From Methylobacterium jeotgali (GTDB taxonomy: Bacteria; Pseudomonadota; Alphaproteobacteria; Rhizobiales; Beijerinckiaceae): a DNA stretch of 64,000 bases. Position 1 is the first letter of the stretch; every line of letters starts with the position of its first letter. The translations under genes were made by a program, and so were the position numbers. The notes beneath the pieces are model-generated. The model was not told the origin of the DNA, ran no database searches, and was given only the letters and a program-made list of their open reading frames with translations. Below are positions 1 to 10,993 of the stretch, piece by piece. The stretch lies in the NCBI RefSeq assembly GCF_022179345.1, contig NZ_BPQR01000038.1, forward strand, positions 1-64,000, given 5' to 3'.

Positions 1-98
1 CCTCCCAGGTGCTCTCGGCCGCCTCCGAACTCTCACGGCAGTCCGAGCAGCTGCGCGCGCAGGTGTCCCACTTCCTCGCCACGATCCGCGCTGCCTGA
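1..98 (+). CDS. Methyl-accepting chemotaxis protein, C-terminal end (partial)
   Basis: The first 98 bases encode only the last 31 residues of a protein that begins outside the window; the reading frame starts at base 3 and stops at TGA 96-98. The peptide has the amphipathic pattern seen at the end of chemoreceptor signalling domains: SAASELSRQSEQLRAQV, then a hydrophobic HFLATIRAA tail. In the family this segment follows the methylation helix bundle that signals to CheA/CheW. Identification rests on this short tail alone, so the sensory domain and ligand cannot be said. Confidence 0.6.
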   Translation, partial: SQVLSAASELSRQSEQLRAQVSHFLATIRAA

Positions 99-166
99 GA
101 CGAGCGGGAGCGGCACGGATGGCCGCTCCCGCTCGGCCGGGACCCGGTGAGACTACCCTTCGCGCG

Positions 167-943
167 TCAGCCGGCGGCGCGGGGGCCGACGAGGGCGAAG
201 GCGCCGCCCTGCGGATCGCGGGCGTGGATGATCCAGGCGCCCCCCGGCACCGGATGCGGGCCGGCCGCGACCGTGCCACCGGCCTTCGTGACCCGCGCGG
301 CGCCGGCGTCGATGTCCTCGACCGCGACGTAGTGCAGCCAGTGGGGCTTCGCGGCGGAGGGGTCGCTGAAGGCGCCGCCGATGGCGACGCCGTCGAGACC
401 GAAGCACTGGTAGGTGCCCATCGCCCCCATGTCGACGGCCTCCATCTTCTGCCAGCCGAGGAGGCCCGCGTAGAAGGCGAGCGCCGTCTCCCCGTCGCGG
501 GTGTGCAGCTCGTTCCAGGCGAACAGGCCGGGCGTCCCGGGCGCCGGGCGCTCGCCGGGCGGGGGTGCGGAGGGCCTGAACAGGATGAAGACGGTGCCCT
601 CCGGATCGGCCGCGATCGCGAAGCGGCCGATGCCGGGAATGTCGTCGGGCTCCCGGCGGATGGCGCCGCCGGCCTGCCTGACCTGCTCGGCCGCCGCCTC
701 CACGTCCGGCACGCCGACATAGCCGAGCCAGCCCGTCCGCTCGCCCTCGTCCGGCGAGGCCTCGAGGCATCCCTCCGGAAAGGCCATCAGGCCGCAGACC
801 GGCACCGCACCGGCATGGCCGAGGAGATAGCGCATCCCCGGCATGCCGGAATCCTCGACCCTCCAGCCGGCGACCGCCGCGTAGAACTCGCGCGCGCCGT
901 CGAGATCGCTCGTCAGAAGCTCGTGCCAGACGAAACTGCCCAT
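167..943 (-). CDS. VOC family protein (two glyoxalase-like domains)
   Basis: This 258-residue protein has two tandem vicinal-oxygen-chelate domains. The first starts with FVWHELLTSDLDGAREFY (about residues 3-115). The second starts with FAWNELHTRDGETALAFY (about 125-250). Each repeats the beta-alpha-beta-beta-beta fold seen in glyoxalase I, bleomycin-resistance proteins and extradiol dioxygenases; the specific substrate is unknown. The ATG at 943 is chosen because a GGAGGGGAGAGGCGGAG tract lies just upstream and the VOC domain starts at once; the frame is open further upstream, but that part overlaps the divergent MarR gene. It shares a short intergenic region and a perfect palindrome with that regulator, so co-regulation is likely (inference). 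Confidence 0.85.
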   Translation of the reverse strand: MGSFVWHELLTSDLDGAREFYAAVAGWRVEDSGMPGMRYLLGHAGAVPVCGLMAFPEGCLEASPDEGERTGWLGYVGVPDVEAAAEQVRQAGGAIRREPDDIPGIGRFAIAADPEGTVFILFRPSAPPPGERPAPGTPGLFAWNELHTRDGETALAFYAGLLGWQKMEAVDMGAMGTYQCFGLDGVAIGGAFSDPSAAKPHWLHYVAVEDIDAGAARVTKAGGTVAAGPHPVPGGAWIIHARDPQGGAFALVGPRAAG

Positions 944-997
944 CTCCGCCTCTCCCCTCCCAACCACCGCCGTGCGGCCGATTCCCTTGACTTTAGA

Positions 998-1009
998 GTT
1001 GATATCAAC
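998..1009. promoter_or_regulatory. 12-bp palindrome, probable MarR operator
   Basis: GTTGATATCAAC is a perfect dyad between the divergent VOC and MarR genes. It lies just downstream of a TTGACT -35-like hexamer (987-992) and before TAAATG (1011-1016), a weak -10. MarR proteins typically bind such 12-20 bp dyads between divergent promoters to repress themselves and their neighbour. Confidence 0.55.
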
Positions 1010-1020
1010 GTAAATGCAGC

Positions 1021-1461
1021 ATGTCAAAGACGGTGCCGTTTGAGACGACCGCCCTGGTGCGGGACACCTGCCTCTGCCTACACGCGCAGCGGGCGGCGCG
1101 GGCGCTGGCGCGGCTGTTCGACGAGCGGCTGCGGCCCGTAGAGCTGACCCATGGGCAGTTCTCGATGCTGATGTCGCTGAACCGCCCGGAGCCGGCGAGC
1201 ATGGGCTCCGTCGCGGGGCTGCTGGCCATGGACCGCACGACGCTGACCGCCGCCCTCAAGGTGCTGGAGCGGCGCGGGCTCGTCCAGGTGAGCGTCGACC
1301 CGAAGGACCGGCGCGGCCGGCGCCTGGAACTGACCGTAGAGGGCCGGGCGCGCCTCGCCGCGGCGGTGCCGATCTGGCGGGAGACCCACGGCGCCGTCGA
1401 GGCGGGCCTGGACGGGCTCGATGCCGATGCGCTCCGTGCCTCCCTGCGGGCGCTCGGATAG
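1021..1461 (+). CDS. MarR family transcriptional regulator
   Basis: A 146-residue winged-helix regulator. The dimerisation helix (about 10-40) is followed by LTHGQFSMLMSL and the recognition part SVAGLLAMDRTTLTAALKVLERRGLV (helix-turn-helix about 60-90). The wing has the family's DPKDRRGRRLELT motif (DxRDxR-like, about 95-107). Length and domain order are normal for MarR. The ATG at 1021 has no Shine-Dalgarno sequence and lies only a few bases after the best -10 candidate, so the mRNA may be leaderless. It is divergent from the VOC gene and convergent with trpE, with a 4-bp gap. Confidence 0.9.
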   Translation: MSKTVPFETTALVRDTCLCLHAQRAARALARLFDERLRPVELTHGQFSMLMSLNRPEPASMGSVAGLLAMDRTTLTAALKVLERRGLVQVSVDPKDRRGRRLELTVEGRARLAAAVPIWRETHGAVEAGLDGLDADALRASLRALG

Positions 1462-1465
1462 GGGC

Positions 1466-2998
1466 CTACTGCCCTCGCTTGGCCTGGGCGGCGAAGCGGA
1501 CCGCCTCCTCGGCGGCGCGGAACAGGGCCTTGGCCTTGTTGACGCATTCCTGCTGCTCGGAGGCCGGATCGGAATCGTGCACGATGCCGGCGCCCGCCTG
1601 CACGTGCATGCGGCCGTCCTTCACGATGGCGGTGCGGAGCACGATGCAGGTGTCCATCTCGCCGCCGGCCCCGAAATAGCCGATGCAGCCGCCGTAGGGG
1701 CCGCGCTTCTCCCGCTCCAGCTCGTCGATGATCTCCATGGCCCGCACCTTCGGCGCGCCGGAGACGGTGCCGGCGGGGAACCCCGCGGCGAGCGCGTCGA
1801 GGCCGTCGTGGCGGGGATCGATCTCGCCCTCGACGTTCGAGACGATGTGCATGACCTGGCTGTAGAACTCGAGGAAGAACGATCCCGTCACCCGGACGCT
1901 GCCGATCCGCGAGACACGGCCGACGTCGTTGCGGCCGAGATCGAGCAGCATCAGGTGCTCGGAGCGCTCCTTCGGGTCGGCGAGAAGCTCGTCGGCGAGC
2001 GCCTTGTCCTCGGCGGGCGTGGCGCCGCGCCGCCGCGTGCCGGCGATCGGCCGGATCGTCACCTTGCCGTCCCGCAGGCGCACCAGGATCTCGGGCGAGG
2101 AGCAGACGACCTGGAAGCCCTCGAAATCGAGGTAGCAGAGGAAGGGCGCGGGGTTGGTCCGCCGGAGCGAGCGGTAGAGCGCGAAGGCCGGCAGCGTGAA
2201 GGGCGCCTCGAAGCGCTGCGAGAGCACAACCTGGAAGACGTCGCCGGCGACGATGTACTCCTTCGCCCGCGCCACCATGGCGGCGTACGCGGCGGGCGTC
2301 GTGTTCGAGACGGGCTCCGGATGGGCGATGCCGGAGAGGTCGGCCCGCGCCTCGATGGGCAGGGGGCCCTCCAGCGCCTCCGCCACCCGCTCCAGGCGCT
2401 CCTGCGCGGCCTCCCAGGCGGCCCCGGCCGTCATTCCCGGCTCCGGGCGGACGGGGCTCACCACGGTGATGAGGTCGCGCACCGCGTCGAACACCACCAT
2501 GGTCCGGGGTCGCACCAGCACCGCGTCCGGCACGCCGAGCGGGTCGGGGTTCGGCTCCGGGAGGGTCTCCATGGCGCGGACCATGTCGTAGCCGAGATAG
2601 CCGAACAGGCCCGCGGCCATGGGCGGCAGCGCCTCCGCGGAGTCGGTGCCGATGGCGCTCTCCGCGATGAGCGCGCGCAGGCTGTCGAGGGGCGCGCGCC
2701 CGTCCGCCTCGAAGCGGCCGAGCTCCGGGGCTCGGGCGATCTCGGCGCGGCCGTCGCTGGAGCGCCAGATCAGGTCGGGGTCGAGGCCGATCATCGAGTA
2801 GCGCCCGCGCACCGCCCCGCCCTCGACGGATTCGAGCAGGAAGGCGGTGCCGGAATGTCCCGCGCGCAGCTTCAGGAAGGCCGCGACCGGCGTCTCGAGG
2901 TCGGCCACCAGGGTCAGCGAGACGAGGCTCGCGCGGCCGGCCTCGTAGGCGGCGCGGAAGACGGCCTCGTCCGTCGGGCCCGGCATCGACGCGGTCAT
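1466..2998 (-). CDS. trpE: Anthranilate synthase component I
   Basis: TrpE converts chorismate to anthranilate, the first committed step of tryptophan synthesis, using ammonia from the TrpG glutaminase. The 510-residue length is typical. The tryptophan-binding LLES motif is intact at residues 54-57, so feedback inhibition is expected. The chorismate-binding domain shows PIAGTRRRG, the DLGRNDVGRVS core and FPAGTVSGAPKVRAMEIID, followed by GGCIGYF. The start ATG is 7 bp after the ppiD stop, so the two are probably cotranscribed. No trpG or trpDC gene follows; the next gene is the convergent MarR gene. Confidence 0.96.
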   Translation of the reverse strand: MTASMPGPTDEAVFRAAYEAGRASLVSLTLVADLETPVAAFLKLRAGHSGTAFLLESVEGGAVRGRYSMIGLDPDLIWRSSDGRAEIARAPELGRFEADGRAPLDSLRALIAESAIGTDSAEALPPMAAGLFGYLGYDMVRAMETLPEPNPDPLGVPDAVLVRPRTMVVFDAVRDLITVVSPVRPEPGMTAGAAWEAAQERLERVAEALEGPLPIEARADLSGIAHPEPVSNTTPAAYAAMVARAKEYIVAGDVFQVVLSQRFEAPFTLPAFALYRSLRRTNPAPFLCYLDFEGFQVVCSSPEILVRLRDGKVTIRPIAGTRRRGATPAEDKALADELLADPKERSEHLMLLDLGRNDVGRVSRIGSVRVTGSFFLEFYSQVMHIVSNVEGEIDPRHDGLDALAAGFPAGTVSGAPKVRAMEIIDELEREKRGPYGGCIGYFGAGGEMDTCIVLRTAIVKDGRMHVQAGAGIVHDSDPASEQQECVNKAKALFRAAEEAVRFAAQAKRGQ

Positions 2999-3005
2999 CG
3001 GACCC

Positions 3006-4907
3006 TCAGTACTCGCCGCCGATTGCCCGGCGGAGCGCGGCCTGGTTGACGCTGACGCCGGCGTTCTTCTGCACGTCGGCGATGTACTCGCCGAGCACGT
3101 CGTCGACGAGGGCGGTCCGGAACTGCGTCTCGACGGTCTTGTCGCTCTGCGCGCCCGGCACGTAGGCCGGCACCGAGGCCGATTTCACGAGGAACACCGC
3201 CCGGCCCTCGCCAGAGGGCGCGGAGCCCGCCTTGCCGACGGCGGTGGCGAAGATCCGGTTGACGACGTCGGCGGTGAGCTCGTCCTTCGGCTGGTTGCGG
3301 GCGAGCGCCTCCGCGTGATGGGCGTTGACGCCCGCCTCCTGCGCGATGGAATCGAGGGGCTCGCCCTTGTCGAGCCGCTCGGCGAAGCTGCGGCTCTTGG
3401 CGATGAGGCGCTTGTTGACCTCGGCGGTCCGCCAGGCGGAGCCCGCCGCGTCGCGCACCGCGTCGAGGGGCTTGTCGTGGGCCGGCTCGACCTTGGTCAC
3501 GTCGAACCAGACGTAGCCGCCGGCCTTGGTGCGCAGGGCCTCGTTATCGCTGCCGACCTCCGAGCGGAACACCGCCGGCAGGGTGGTGTCCGCGTCCGGG
3601 ATACCGGCGGCCTTGGTGCCGGAGGGGTCGCGCCCCTGCGCGTCGATCGCCTCGACCGTGACGAGGGGCAGGCCCTTCTCCTTGGCGATGTCGGCGAGCG
3701 GCTTGGCGCCGGCCCGCAGGTCCTCGATCGCCTCGTGGATCGTGTCGACCTCCGTCCGGGCCCGCTCGAGGGCGATGGCCTTGCGGATCTCGGGCGCGAC
3801 CTCGGCCAGCGGCTTCATGGTGCCCGGCGTGATCGCAGTGACGCGCAGGAGCACGGTGCCGAAGCGGCCCTTCACCGGTTCGCTCACCTTGCCCTGCTCC
3901 AGGGCGAAGGCGGCCCCCGCCACGGCCGGATCGAAGATCTCGGACTTGGCGAGAGTGCCGAGCGACAGCTCCTTCGGATCGACGCCGCGCTCGCCGGCCA
4001 CGGTCTCGAAGGGCGCCTCGCCGCTCTCGATGCGGGTGCGGGCGGCCTTGGCGGCCTCCTCGTCGGGGAAGACGATCTGCTGGATCGTCCGGCGCTCTGG
4101 GTCGCCGAAGCGGGACTTCTCCCGCTCGTAGACCTTGCGGACCTCGTCCTCGCTCACGGCATCGGGCTTGGCGACGGTCGCGGGGTCGAGCACCAGGAGC
4201 GCGACGGCGCGGGTCTCAGGCGCCCGGAACGTGCCGCGGTTCGCCTCGTAATAGGCCTTCAGCTCGTCCTCGGTCGGGGCCGGCACGTCGCCGGCGGCGG
4301 ACGGCGGCAGGATCAGGTAGTCGGCGGCCCGGCGCTCCGTCGCGTAGCGGTGGACGGCCGCGCGCAGCGCCTGGGGCACCGCGATCTCTCCGGCGACCGC
4401 CTCGGCGATCTGGAGGCGGGCGATGACGGAGCGCTGCTCGCGCACGAACAGGGCCTCGTTCAGGCCCGCGCGCTGGAGCGCCTGATAGAACAGGGTCGAC
4501 TCGAAGCGGCCTTCCGCGTTCTGGAAGCTCTTCTCGTCGTGGATGGCCCGCAGCACCGCGGCGTCGGAGACGGCGAGCCCGAGGTCGCGGGCCTTCTGGT
4601 CGAGGGAGGCCTCCGACACGAGCTGCGAGAGCACCTGCCGGTCGAGGCCGAGCGAGCGGGCCTGGTCGGGCGTCAGGTTGCGGCGGAGCTGCTGCTGGTA
4701 GCGCTGAAGCTGGTTCTGGTAGGCGGAGCGGACCTGCTCGGCGCTGATCTGCGTCTTGCCGACGGTGGCGACCGCCGTGCTCGATCCGCCCCGGAAGAAT
4801 TCCTCGACGCCGAAGATCGCCACACCGGCGATGAGAAACGTGAACACGATCGTCAGCACGATCTTGCCGAGCCAGTGCTGGCTGGCGTTGCGCATGTTCT
4901 GGAGCAT
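3006..4907 (-). CDS. ppiD: Peptidylprolyl isomerase, SurA/PpiD-type membrane-anchored chaperone
   Basis: A 633-residue periplasmic folding factor. One N-terminal transmembrane helix (IVLTIVFTFLIAGVAIFG, about residues 16-34) anchors it in the inner membrane. A SurA_N-like chaperone region follows (about 45-180), then a parvulin-type prolyl isomerase segment (about 250-370, containing RTIQQIVFPDEEAAKAA and LSLGTLAKSEIFDPAVAGAAF), then a second C-terminal helical region. Family role: assisting proteins as they leave the Sec translocon. The gene runs leftward into trpE and is divergent from tpiA, a common alphaproteobacterial arrangement. A second in-frame ATG four codons in could also be used. 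Confidence 0.9.
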   Translation of the reverse strand: MLQNMRNASQHWLGKIVLTIVFTFLIAGVAIFGVEEFFRGGSSTAVATVGKTQISAEQVRSAYQNQLQRYQQQLRRNLTPDQARSLGLDRQVLSQLVSEASLDQKARDLGLAVSDAAVLRAIHDEKSFQNAEGRFESTLFYQALQRAGLNEALFVREQRSVIARLQIAEAVAGEIAVPQALRAAVHRYATERRAADYLILPPSAAGDVPAPTEDELKAYYEANRGTFRAPETRAVALLVLDPATVAKPDAVSEDEVRKVYEREKSRFGDPERRTIQQIVFPDEEAAKAARTRIESGEAPFETVAGERGVDPKELSLGTLAKSEIFDPAVAGAAFALEQGKVSEPVKGRFGTVLLRVTAITPGTMKPLAEVAPEIRKAIALERARTEVDTIHEAIEDLRAGAKPLADIAKEKGLPLVTVEAIDAQGRDPSGTKAAGIPDADTTLPAVFRSEVGSDNEALRTKAGGYVWFDVTKVEPAHDKPLDAVRDAAGSAWRTAEVNKRLIAKSRSFAERLDKGEPLDSIAQEAGVNAHHAEALARNQPKDELTADVVNRIFATAVGKAGSAPSGEGRAVFLVKSASVPAYVPGAQSDKTVETQFRTALVDDVLGEYIADVQKNAGVSVNQAALRRAIGGEY

Positions 4908-5103
4908 CGGCGCCGGGGTGTCCGTCCTCGCGGGGAGCCCTCGCGCGGGGGGGAGGGCGCCCGACCGGTCTCGTCGGGGTCCCCGCGATAGACCGAACCG
5001 ACCCTCAAGGCAAAGCCCGGCGCGCCCCGGCGCGGCGTTTGCGCGGGCCTGCCCCGCCTGCTACCTCGCCGCTCAAGGTTGATCGCGTGCGCGTGAGGGG
5101 TTG

Positions 5104-5868
5104 ATGGCGAGTCAGGGTCGGCGGCCGCTGGTTGCGGGCAACTGGAAGATGAACGGCCTGCGGGAGTCGGTCGGCACTGTCGAGGCGGTCCGGCGGGCGC
5201 TGTCCCCGCAGCTCGCCGAGCGCATCGACGTTCTGATCTGCCCGCCCTCGACCCTGATCGCCTCCTGCGTCGCGGCGGCCGAGGGCTCGAGCATCGCCAT
5301 CGGCGGCCAGAACCTGCACGCCAAGCCCAGCGGCGCCTTCACCGGCTCGATCTCGGCGGAGATGCTCGCCGATCTCGGGGCCCGCTACGTCATCGTCGGC
5401 CATTCCGAGCGCCGCGCCTACCACAACGAGACCGACGACGGCGTCCACGCCAAGGCGCTGGCCGCCCGCCGCGCGGGCCTGTGCGGCATCATCTGCGTCG
5501 GCGAGACCCGCGAGGAGCGCGAGGAGGGCCGCACCCTCGACATCGTGCGCGCCCAGCTCGCCATCGGTGTGCCGAAGGGCGCGACCGGCGCCGACACGGT
5601 GATCGCCTATGAGCCGGTCTGGGCGATCGGCACCGGCCTGACGCCGACGCCCGCCGACGTCGCCGAGGTCCATGCGTCGCTGCGCGAGATGCTCGGCCAG
5701 CTCATCGGCGCGGAGGCGCAGGCTGTGCGCATCCTCTACGGCGGCTCGGTGAAGCCCGGCAACGCCCGCGAGCTGATGGCGGTCGAGAACGTCGACGGCG
5801 CCCTCGTCGGCGGCGCCAGCCTCGTGGCCGACGACTTCCTGGGGATCGCCGCGGCCTACGCGGATTGA
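5104..5868 (+). CDS. tpiA: Triose-phosphate isomerase
   Basis: TpiA interconverts dihydroxyacetone phosphate and glyceraldehyde 3-phosphate. The 254-residue protein has the N-terminal NWKMN loop with the catalytic lysine, GHSERR with the catalytic histidine, [11 protein letters not shown] with the catalytic glutamate and flexible loop, and the phosphate-binding YGGSV. I choose ATG 5104; TTG at 5101 is directly before it and would add one residue, and GAGGGG lies at 5095-5100. It is the first gene of the rightward tpiA-secG-pyrG series. Confidence 0.97.
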   Translation: MASQGRRPLVAGNWKMNGLRESVGTVEAVRRALSPQLAERIDVLICPPSTLIASCVAAAEGSSIAIGGQNLHAKPSGAFTGSISAEMLADLGARYVIVGHSERRAYHNETDDGVHAKALAARRAGLCGIICVGETREEREEGRTLDIVRAQLAIGVPKGATGADTVIAYEPVWAIGTGLTPTPADVAEVHASLREMLGQLIGAEAQAVRILYGGSVKPGNARELMAVENVDGALVGGASLVADDFLGIAAAYAD

Positions 5869-6027
5869 GCGAAGCGCTTCTTCTGGTCGCCGGCCTCCGC
5901 GCCGCGTTGGCCTTCGCCCGCGGATTGGTGTAAGGCCCCGCACTTCGCGGGGTCCGGTGGCGTTCGACGTGGCCGGTTCTGCCCGCACGGTCCCGCCGGC
6001 CGAGGCGGGCGCCTTGCTGGAAATCCG

Positions 6028-8222
<2,195 letters not shown>

Positions 8223-8235
8223 GGGAGCGCCCGGC

Positions 8236-8634
8236 ATGGTCTCGATCTCGGGCCTGCCGGCCTTCCTCGCCTACTACGCGACGGCGCTCGGCCTCGTCGG
8301 ACTCTTCCTCGCCGTGTATCTCACCGCGACGCCTCACCGGGAGATCGCGCTGATCCGGGCCGGCAACGTCGCGGCAGCCATCGCGCTCGGGGCGAGCCTG
8401 ATCGGCTACGCCCTGCCGCTCGCGGTCTCGATCTACAACGCGCAGTCGATCCTCGACTGCATCGTCTGGGGGCTCGTCGCCCTCGTCGTCCAGGTGCTGA
8501 TCTACTGGCTGGTGCGGCTCCTGCTGCCCGATCTCTCCCGGCGAATCGCGGAGGGCGAGGTCGCGGCCGCGGTGCTGCTGGCCTCGGCCTCGCTCGCCGG
8601 CGGCGTCATCAACGCCGCCTCCATGACCTACTGA
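8236..8634 (+). CDS. DUF350 family membrane protein (YjfL-like)
   Basis: A 132-residue integral membrane protein with about four hydrophobic helices (residues 5-27, 40-65, 75-97, 108-130), matching the DUF350 pattern; the family has no firm biochemical role. It starts 13 bp after pyrG and is followed closely by a DUF1190 gene and a glutathionylspermidine-synthase-like gene. In E. coli the same three families are neighbours as yjfL, yjfM and yjfC, so they probably act together, perhaps in peptide or polyamine modification at the envelope (inference). Confidence 0.82.
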   Translation: MVSISGLPAFLAYYATALGLVGLFLAVYLTATPHREIALIRAGNVAAAIALGASLIGYALPLAVSIYNAQSILDCIVWGLVALVVQVLIYWLVRLLLPDLSRRIAEGEVAAAVLLASASLAGGVINAASMTY

Positions 8635-8661
8635 GGGAGTCGAGCCCGGGGAGGCGCCGTC

Positions 8662-9303
8662 TTGGCATCGGACCAGACCCCCGCCGGCACGGACGGGGAG
8701 AAGACCGCCGGCCCGCTGGCGAAGCGCGGCAAGCGCTCGCAGACCGTGTCGCTCGTGCTCCTGGCCGGCGCCGGCGCGGCGGCCCTCGGCCTCGGGCGCA
8801 TCGACCTGTCGCAGCGAGAGGAGGATGTGCTCATCTACGCCGACGCCGAGGCCTGCGCCGCCGCGGGCGTTCGCAGCGAGGAGGATTGCCGCCGGGACCA
8901 CGCGCGGGCCGTGGCCACCTATCAGGGCGCGGCGCCCCGCTACGCGAGCGAATCCGACTGCGAGCGCCATCACGGCGCCGGCCACTGCCTCTCCGGCGGC
9001 CGGGTGCCGACGCTGCTCGCGGGCCAGGCGCAGCCGCGCATGGCCGCCTTCCTGATCGGACGCCGGCCGGAGCAGGGCATCGAGCCCCAGCCCCTGTTCG
9101 AGCACGAGCCGAAGGCCGAGCGGCACGGCTCCGCCGGCTACTGCACCGGTTCCGGGGCACGGATCGTCACGTCGAGCGGCGGCCGGGCCTCGACGGCGCG
9201 GGTCGCCTCGTCCGCCGTGCACAAAGCCTCCTTCGGCGGCTTCGGGGCGACGGGGCGCTCCTTCTCGTCGGGCTCGTCCTCGCACGGCTCCGCGAGCGGC
9301 TGA
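8662..9303 (+). CDS. DUF1190 family protein (YjfM-like)
   Basis: A 213-residue protein with one N-terminal membrane segment (SLVLLAGAGAAALGLGRI, about 29-46) and a periplasmic part with spaced cysteines (EACAAAGVRSEEDCRRDHA, then DCERHHGAGHC). The C-terminus is low-complexity Ser/Gly. These features fit the DUF1190 family. The start is TTG at 8662, preceded by GGGGAGGCG; no ATG lies near the domain. The stop TGA overlaps the next gene's ATG by one base (TGATG), so the two are translationally coupled. Role unknown; see the yjfL-yjfM-yjfC context. Confidence 0.8.
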   Translation: MASDQTPAGTDGEKTAGPLAKRGKRSQTVSLVLLAGAGAAALGLGRIDLSQREEDVLIYADAEACAAAGVRSEEDCRRDHARAVATYQGAAPRYASESDCERHHGAGHCLSGGRVPTLLAGQAQPRMAAFLIGRRPEQGIEPQPLFEHEPKAERHGSAGYCTGSGARIVTSSGGRASTARVASSAVHKASFGGFGATGRSFSSGSSSHGSASG

Positions 9304-10463
9304 TGCGCCGCGTCGCGACCGGCGAGCGCCCGGACTGGCGGGAGACCGCCGCGGCCAACAGCTTCGTCTTCCACACCCTCGACGGCGCCCCCTACTGGGA
9401 CGAGAGCCACGCCTACGGCTTCACCCTGGAGGAGATCGAGCGGGACATCGAAGGGCCGACGGGCGAGCTTCACGCCCTCTGCCTGGAGTTCGCCGCCCGC
9501 GCCGTCGCGGACGAGCGCATCCTCGCCTCGCTGCGCATCCCCGAGAGAGCCTGGGACGCCGTCCGCGACAGCTGGCGGCGGGGCGACCCGAGCCTCTACG
9601 GAAGGCTCGATTTCGCCTACGGAGGAAACGGGCCGGCGAAGCTCCTCGAATACAACGCCGACACTCCGACGGCGCTCTACGAGACCGGCGTCTTCCAGTG
9701 GCTCTGGCTGGAGCAGGCGCTTGCCTCGGGCCGGTTGCCGGCGGGGAGCGACCAGTTCAACTCCGTCCACGAGCGGCTCGTGGCCCGGTTCCGGGAGCTT
9801 CCCGTGGACGGGCTCCTCGCTCTCGCGGCCTACGCCGAGGCGCCGGAGGACCGGGGCACCGTCGCCTACCTTCAGGATTGCGCCGTGCAGGCGGGGCGCG
9901 ACACCACCTTCCTCGACCTGCCCGACATCGGGCTCGATGCCGACGCGCGCCTCTGCACCCGCGACGGGCGCGGCATCGACACCCTGTTCAAGCTCTACCC
10001 GTGGGAGTGGGCGCTCGGTGACGCCTTCGGCTCGGCGGTGGCGCGCACGCCGACCCGCTTCCTCGAGCCGCCCTGGAAGATGCTGCTCTCGAACAAGGGC
10101 TTGCTGCCGCATCTCTGGGCGATGGCGCCGGGGCACCCGAACCTGCTGCCGGCCTTCTTCGAGGAGGACCCGGCGAAGGCAAGCCTCGGCCGGTCCTTCG
10201 TGCGCAAGCCCCTGTTCTCGCGGGAGGGCGCCAACATCCTGATCGTGCGTGACGGCGCGGTGCTGGCACGCGCCGAGGGTCCCTACGGCGAGGAGGGAAC
10301 CATCCGCCAGGGCCTCGCGGAATTGCCCGATCTAGACGGGCGCCGGCCCCTCATCGGCTCCTGGGTCGTCGGCGACGCGGCGGCGGGCCTGTGCATCCGC
10401 GAGAGCAGCGGCCCGGTGACGGGTGACGCGGCGCTGTTCGTGCCCCACTTCATCGAGCCGTGA
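9303..10463 (+). CDS. Glutathionylspermidine synthase family ATP-grasp protein (YjfC-like)
   Basis: This 386-residue protein matches the synthetase (ATP-grasp) half of glutathionylspermidine synthase, without the amidase domain of E. coli Gsp. Visible motifs are SFVFHTLDGAPYWDESHAYGF, LYGRLDFAYGGNGPAKLLEYNADTPTALYE (substrate/metal region), and late ATP-grasp elements SFVRKPLFSREGANI and GSWVVGD. Family chemistry joins a carboxylate to an amine through an acyl phosphate; the true substrate of the short YjfC-type members is not established. The frame is open upstream, but ATG 9303 is chosen because it overlaps the DUF1190 stop by one base and opens the conserved domain. Confidence 0.85.
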   Translation: MRRVATGERPDWRETAAANSFVFHTLDGAPYWDESHAYGFTLEEIERDIEGPTGELHALCLEFAARAVADERILASLRIPERAWDAVRDSWRRGDPSLYGRLDFAYGGNGPAKLLEYNADTPTALYETGVFQWLWLEQALASGRLPAGSDQFNSVHERLVARFRELPVDGLLALAAYAEAPEDRGTVAYLQDCAVQAGRDTTFLDLPDIGLDADARLCTRDGRGIDTLFKLYPWEWALGDAFGSAVARTPTRFLEPPWKMLLSNKGLLPHLWAMAPGHPNLLPAFFEEDPAKASLGRSFVRKPLFSREGANILIVRDGAVLARAEGPYGEEGTIRQGLAELPDLDGRRPLIGSWVVGDAAAGLCIRESSGPVTGDAALFVPHFIEP

Positions 10464-10476
10464 AGAGAGGCGGCCC

Positions 10477-10929
10477 GTGACCGAGATCCTGTTCTACCAC
10501 CTCCAGCGCCAGCCCCTGGAGACGGTGCTGCCGACGCTGGTCGAGCGCTCCCTGGCGCGGCAGTGGCGGGCGACGATCCAGGCCTCGAGCGAGGAGCGCC
10601 TCCAGGCGCTGGACGACGGGCTCTGGACCTACAGCGACGAGAGCTTCCTGCCCCACGGCACCGACCGGGAGGCGGATGCGGCGACGCAGCCCGTGCTGCT
10701 GACGCTGCGCGAGCACAACCCCAACGCCGCCTCGATCCGCTTCCTCGTCGAGGGCGCGGCGCTCCCGGCGGATGCGGGCAGCTACGAGCGCATCTGCATC
10801 CTCTTCGACGGTACCGACCAGGACGCCCTCCTCAAGGCCCGCGAGCAGTGGCGCGAGGCCAAGGAGGCCGGCCACGCGGTCGCCTACTGGCAGCAGGACG
10901 AGGGCGGACGCTGGGTGAAGAAGGCTTGA
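10477..10929 (+). CDS. holC: DNA polymerase III subunit chi
   Basis: HolC (chi) links the clamp loader to SSB at the replication fork. The 150-residue protein matches the family from the N-terminal MTEILFYHLQRQPLETVLPTLVE through RGWRA-like RQWRATIQASSEERLQALDDGLWTY and LFDGTDQDALLKAREQW near the C-terminus. E. coli chi is 147 residues. The GTG at 10477 is preceded by AAGAGAGGCGG (10463-10473), and the frame is open further upstream without a better site. A strong hairpin follows before the convergent gltL gene. Confidence 0.92.
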   Translation: MTEILFYHLQRQPLETVLPTLVERSLARQWRATIQASSEERLQALDDGLWTYSDESFLPHGTDREADAATQPVLLTLREHNPNAASIRFLVEGAALPADAGSYERICILFDGTDQDALLKAREQWREAKEAGHAVAYWQQDEGGRWVKKA

Positions 10930-10946
10930 GAGCCGAAGCGCTGTAC

Positions 10947-10985
10947 CGCCGAGTCCCTCGAACGGTCGGTTCGAGGGACTCGGCG
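10947..10985. terminator. Bidirectional hairpin between convergent holC and gltL
   Basis: A perfect 17-bp stem (10947-10963 with 10969-10985; arm core GAGTCCCTCGAAC) closes the 5-base loop GGTCG. It lies between the stops of two convergent genes. There is no long T run, so it may work as a hairpin-only or bidirectional terminator. Confidence 0.75.
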
Positions 10986-10993
10986 AGCCGGCA

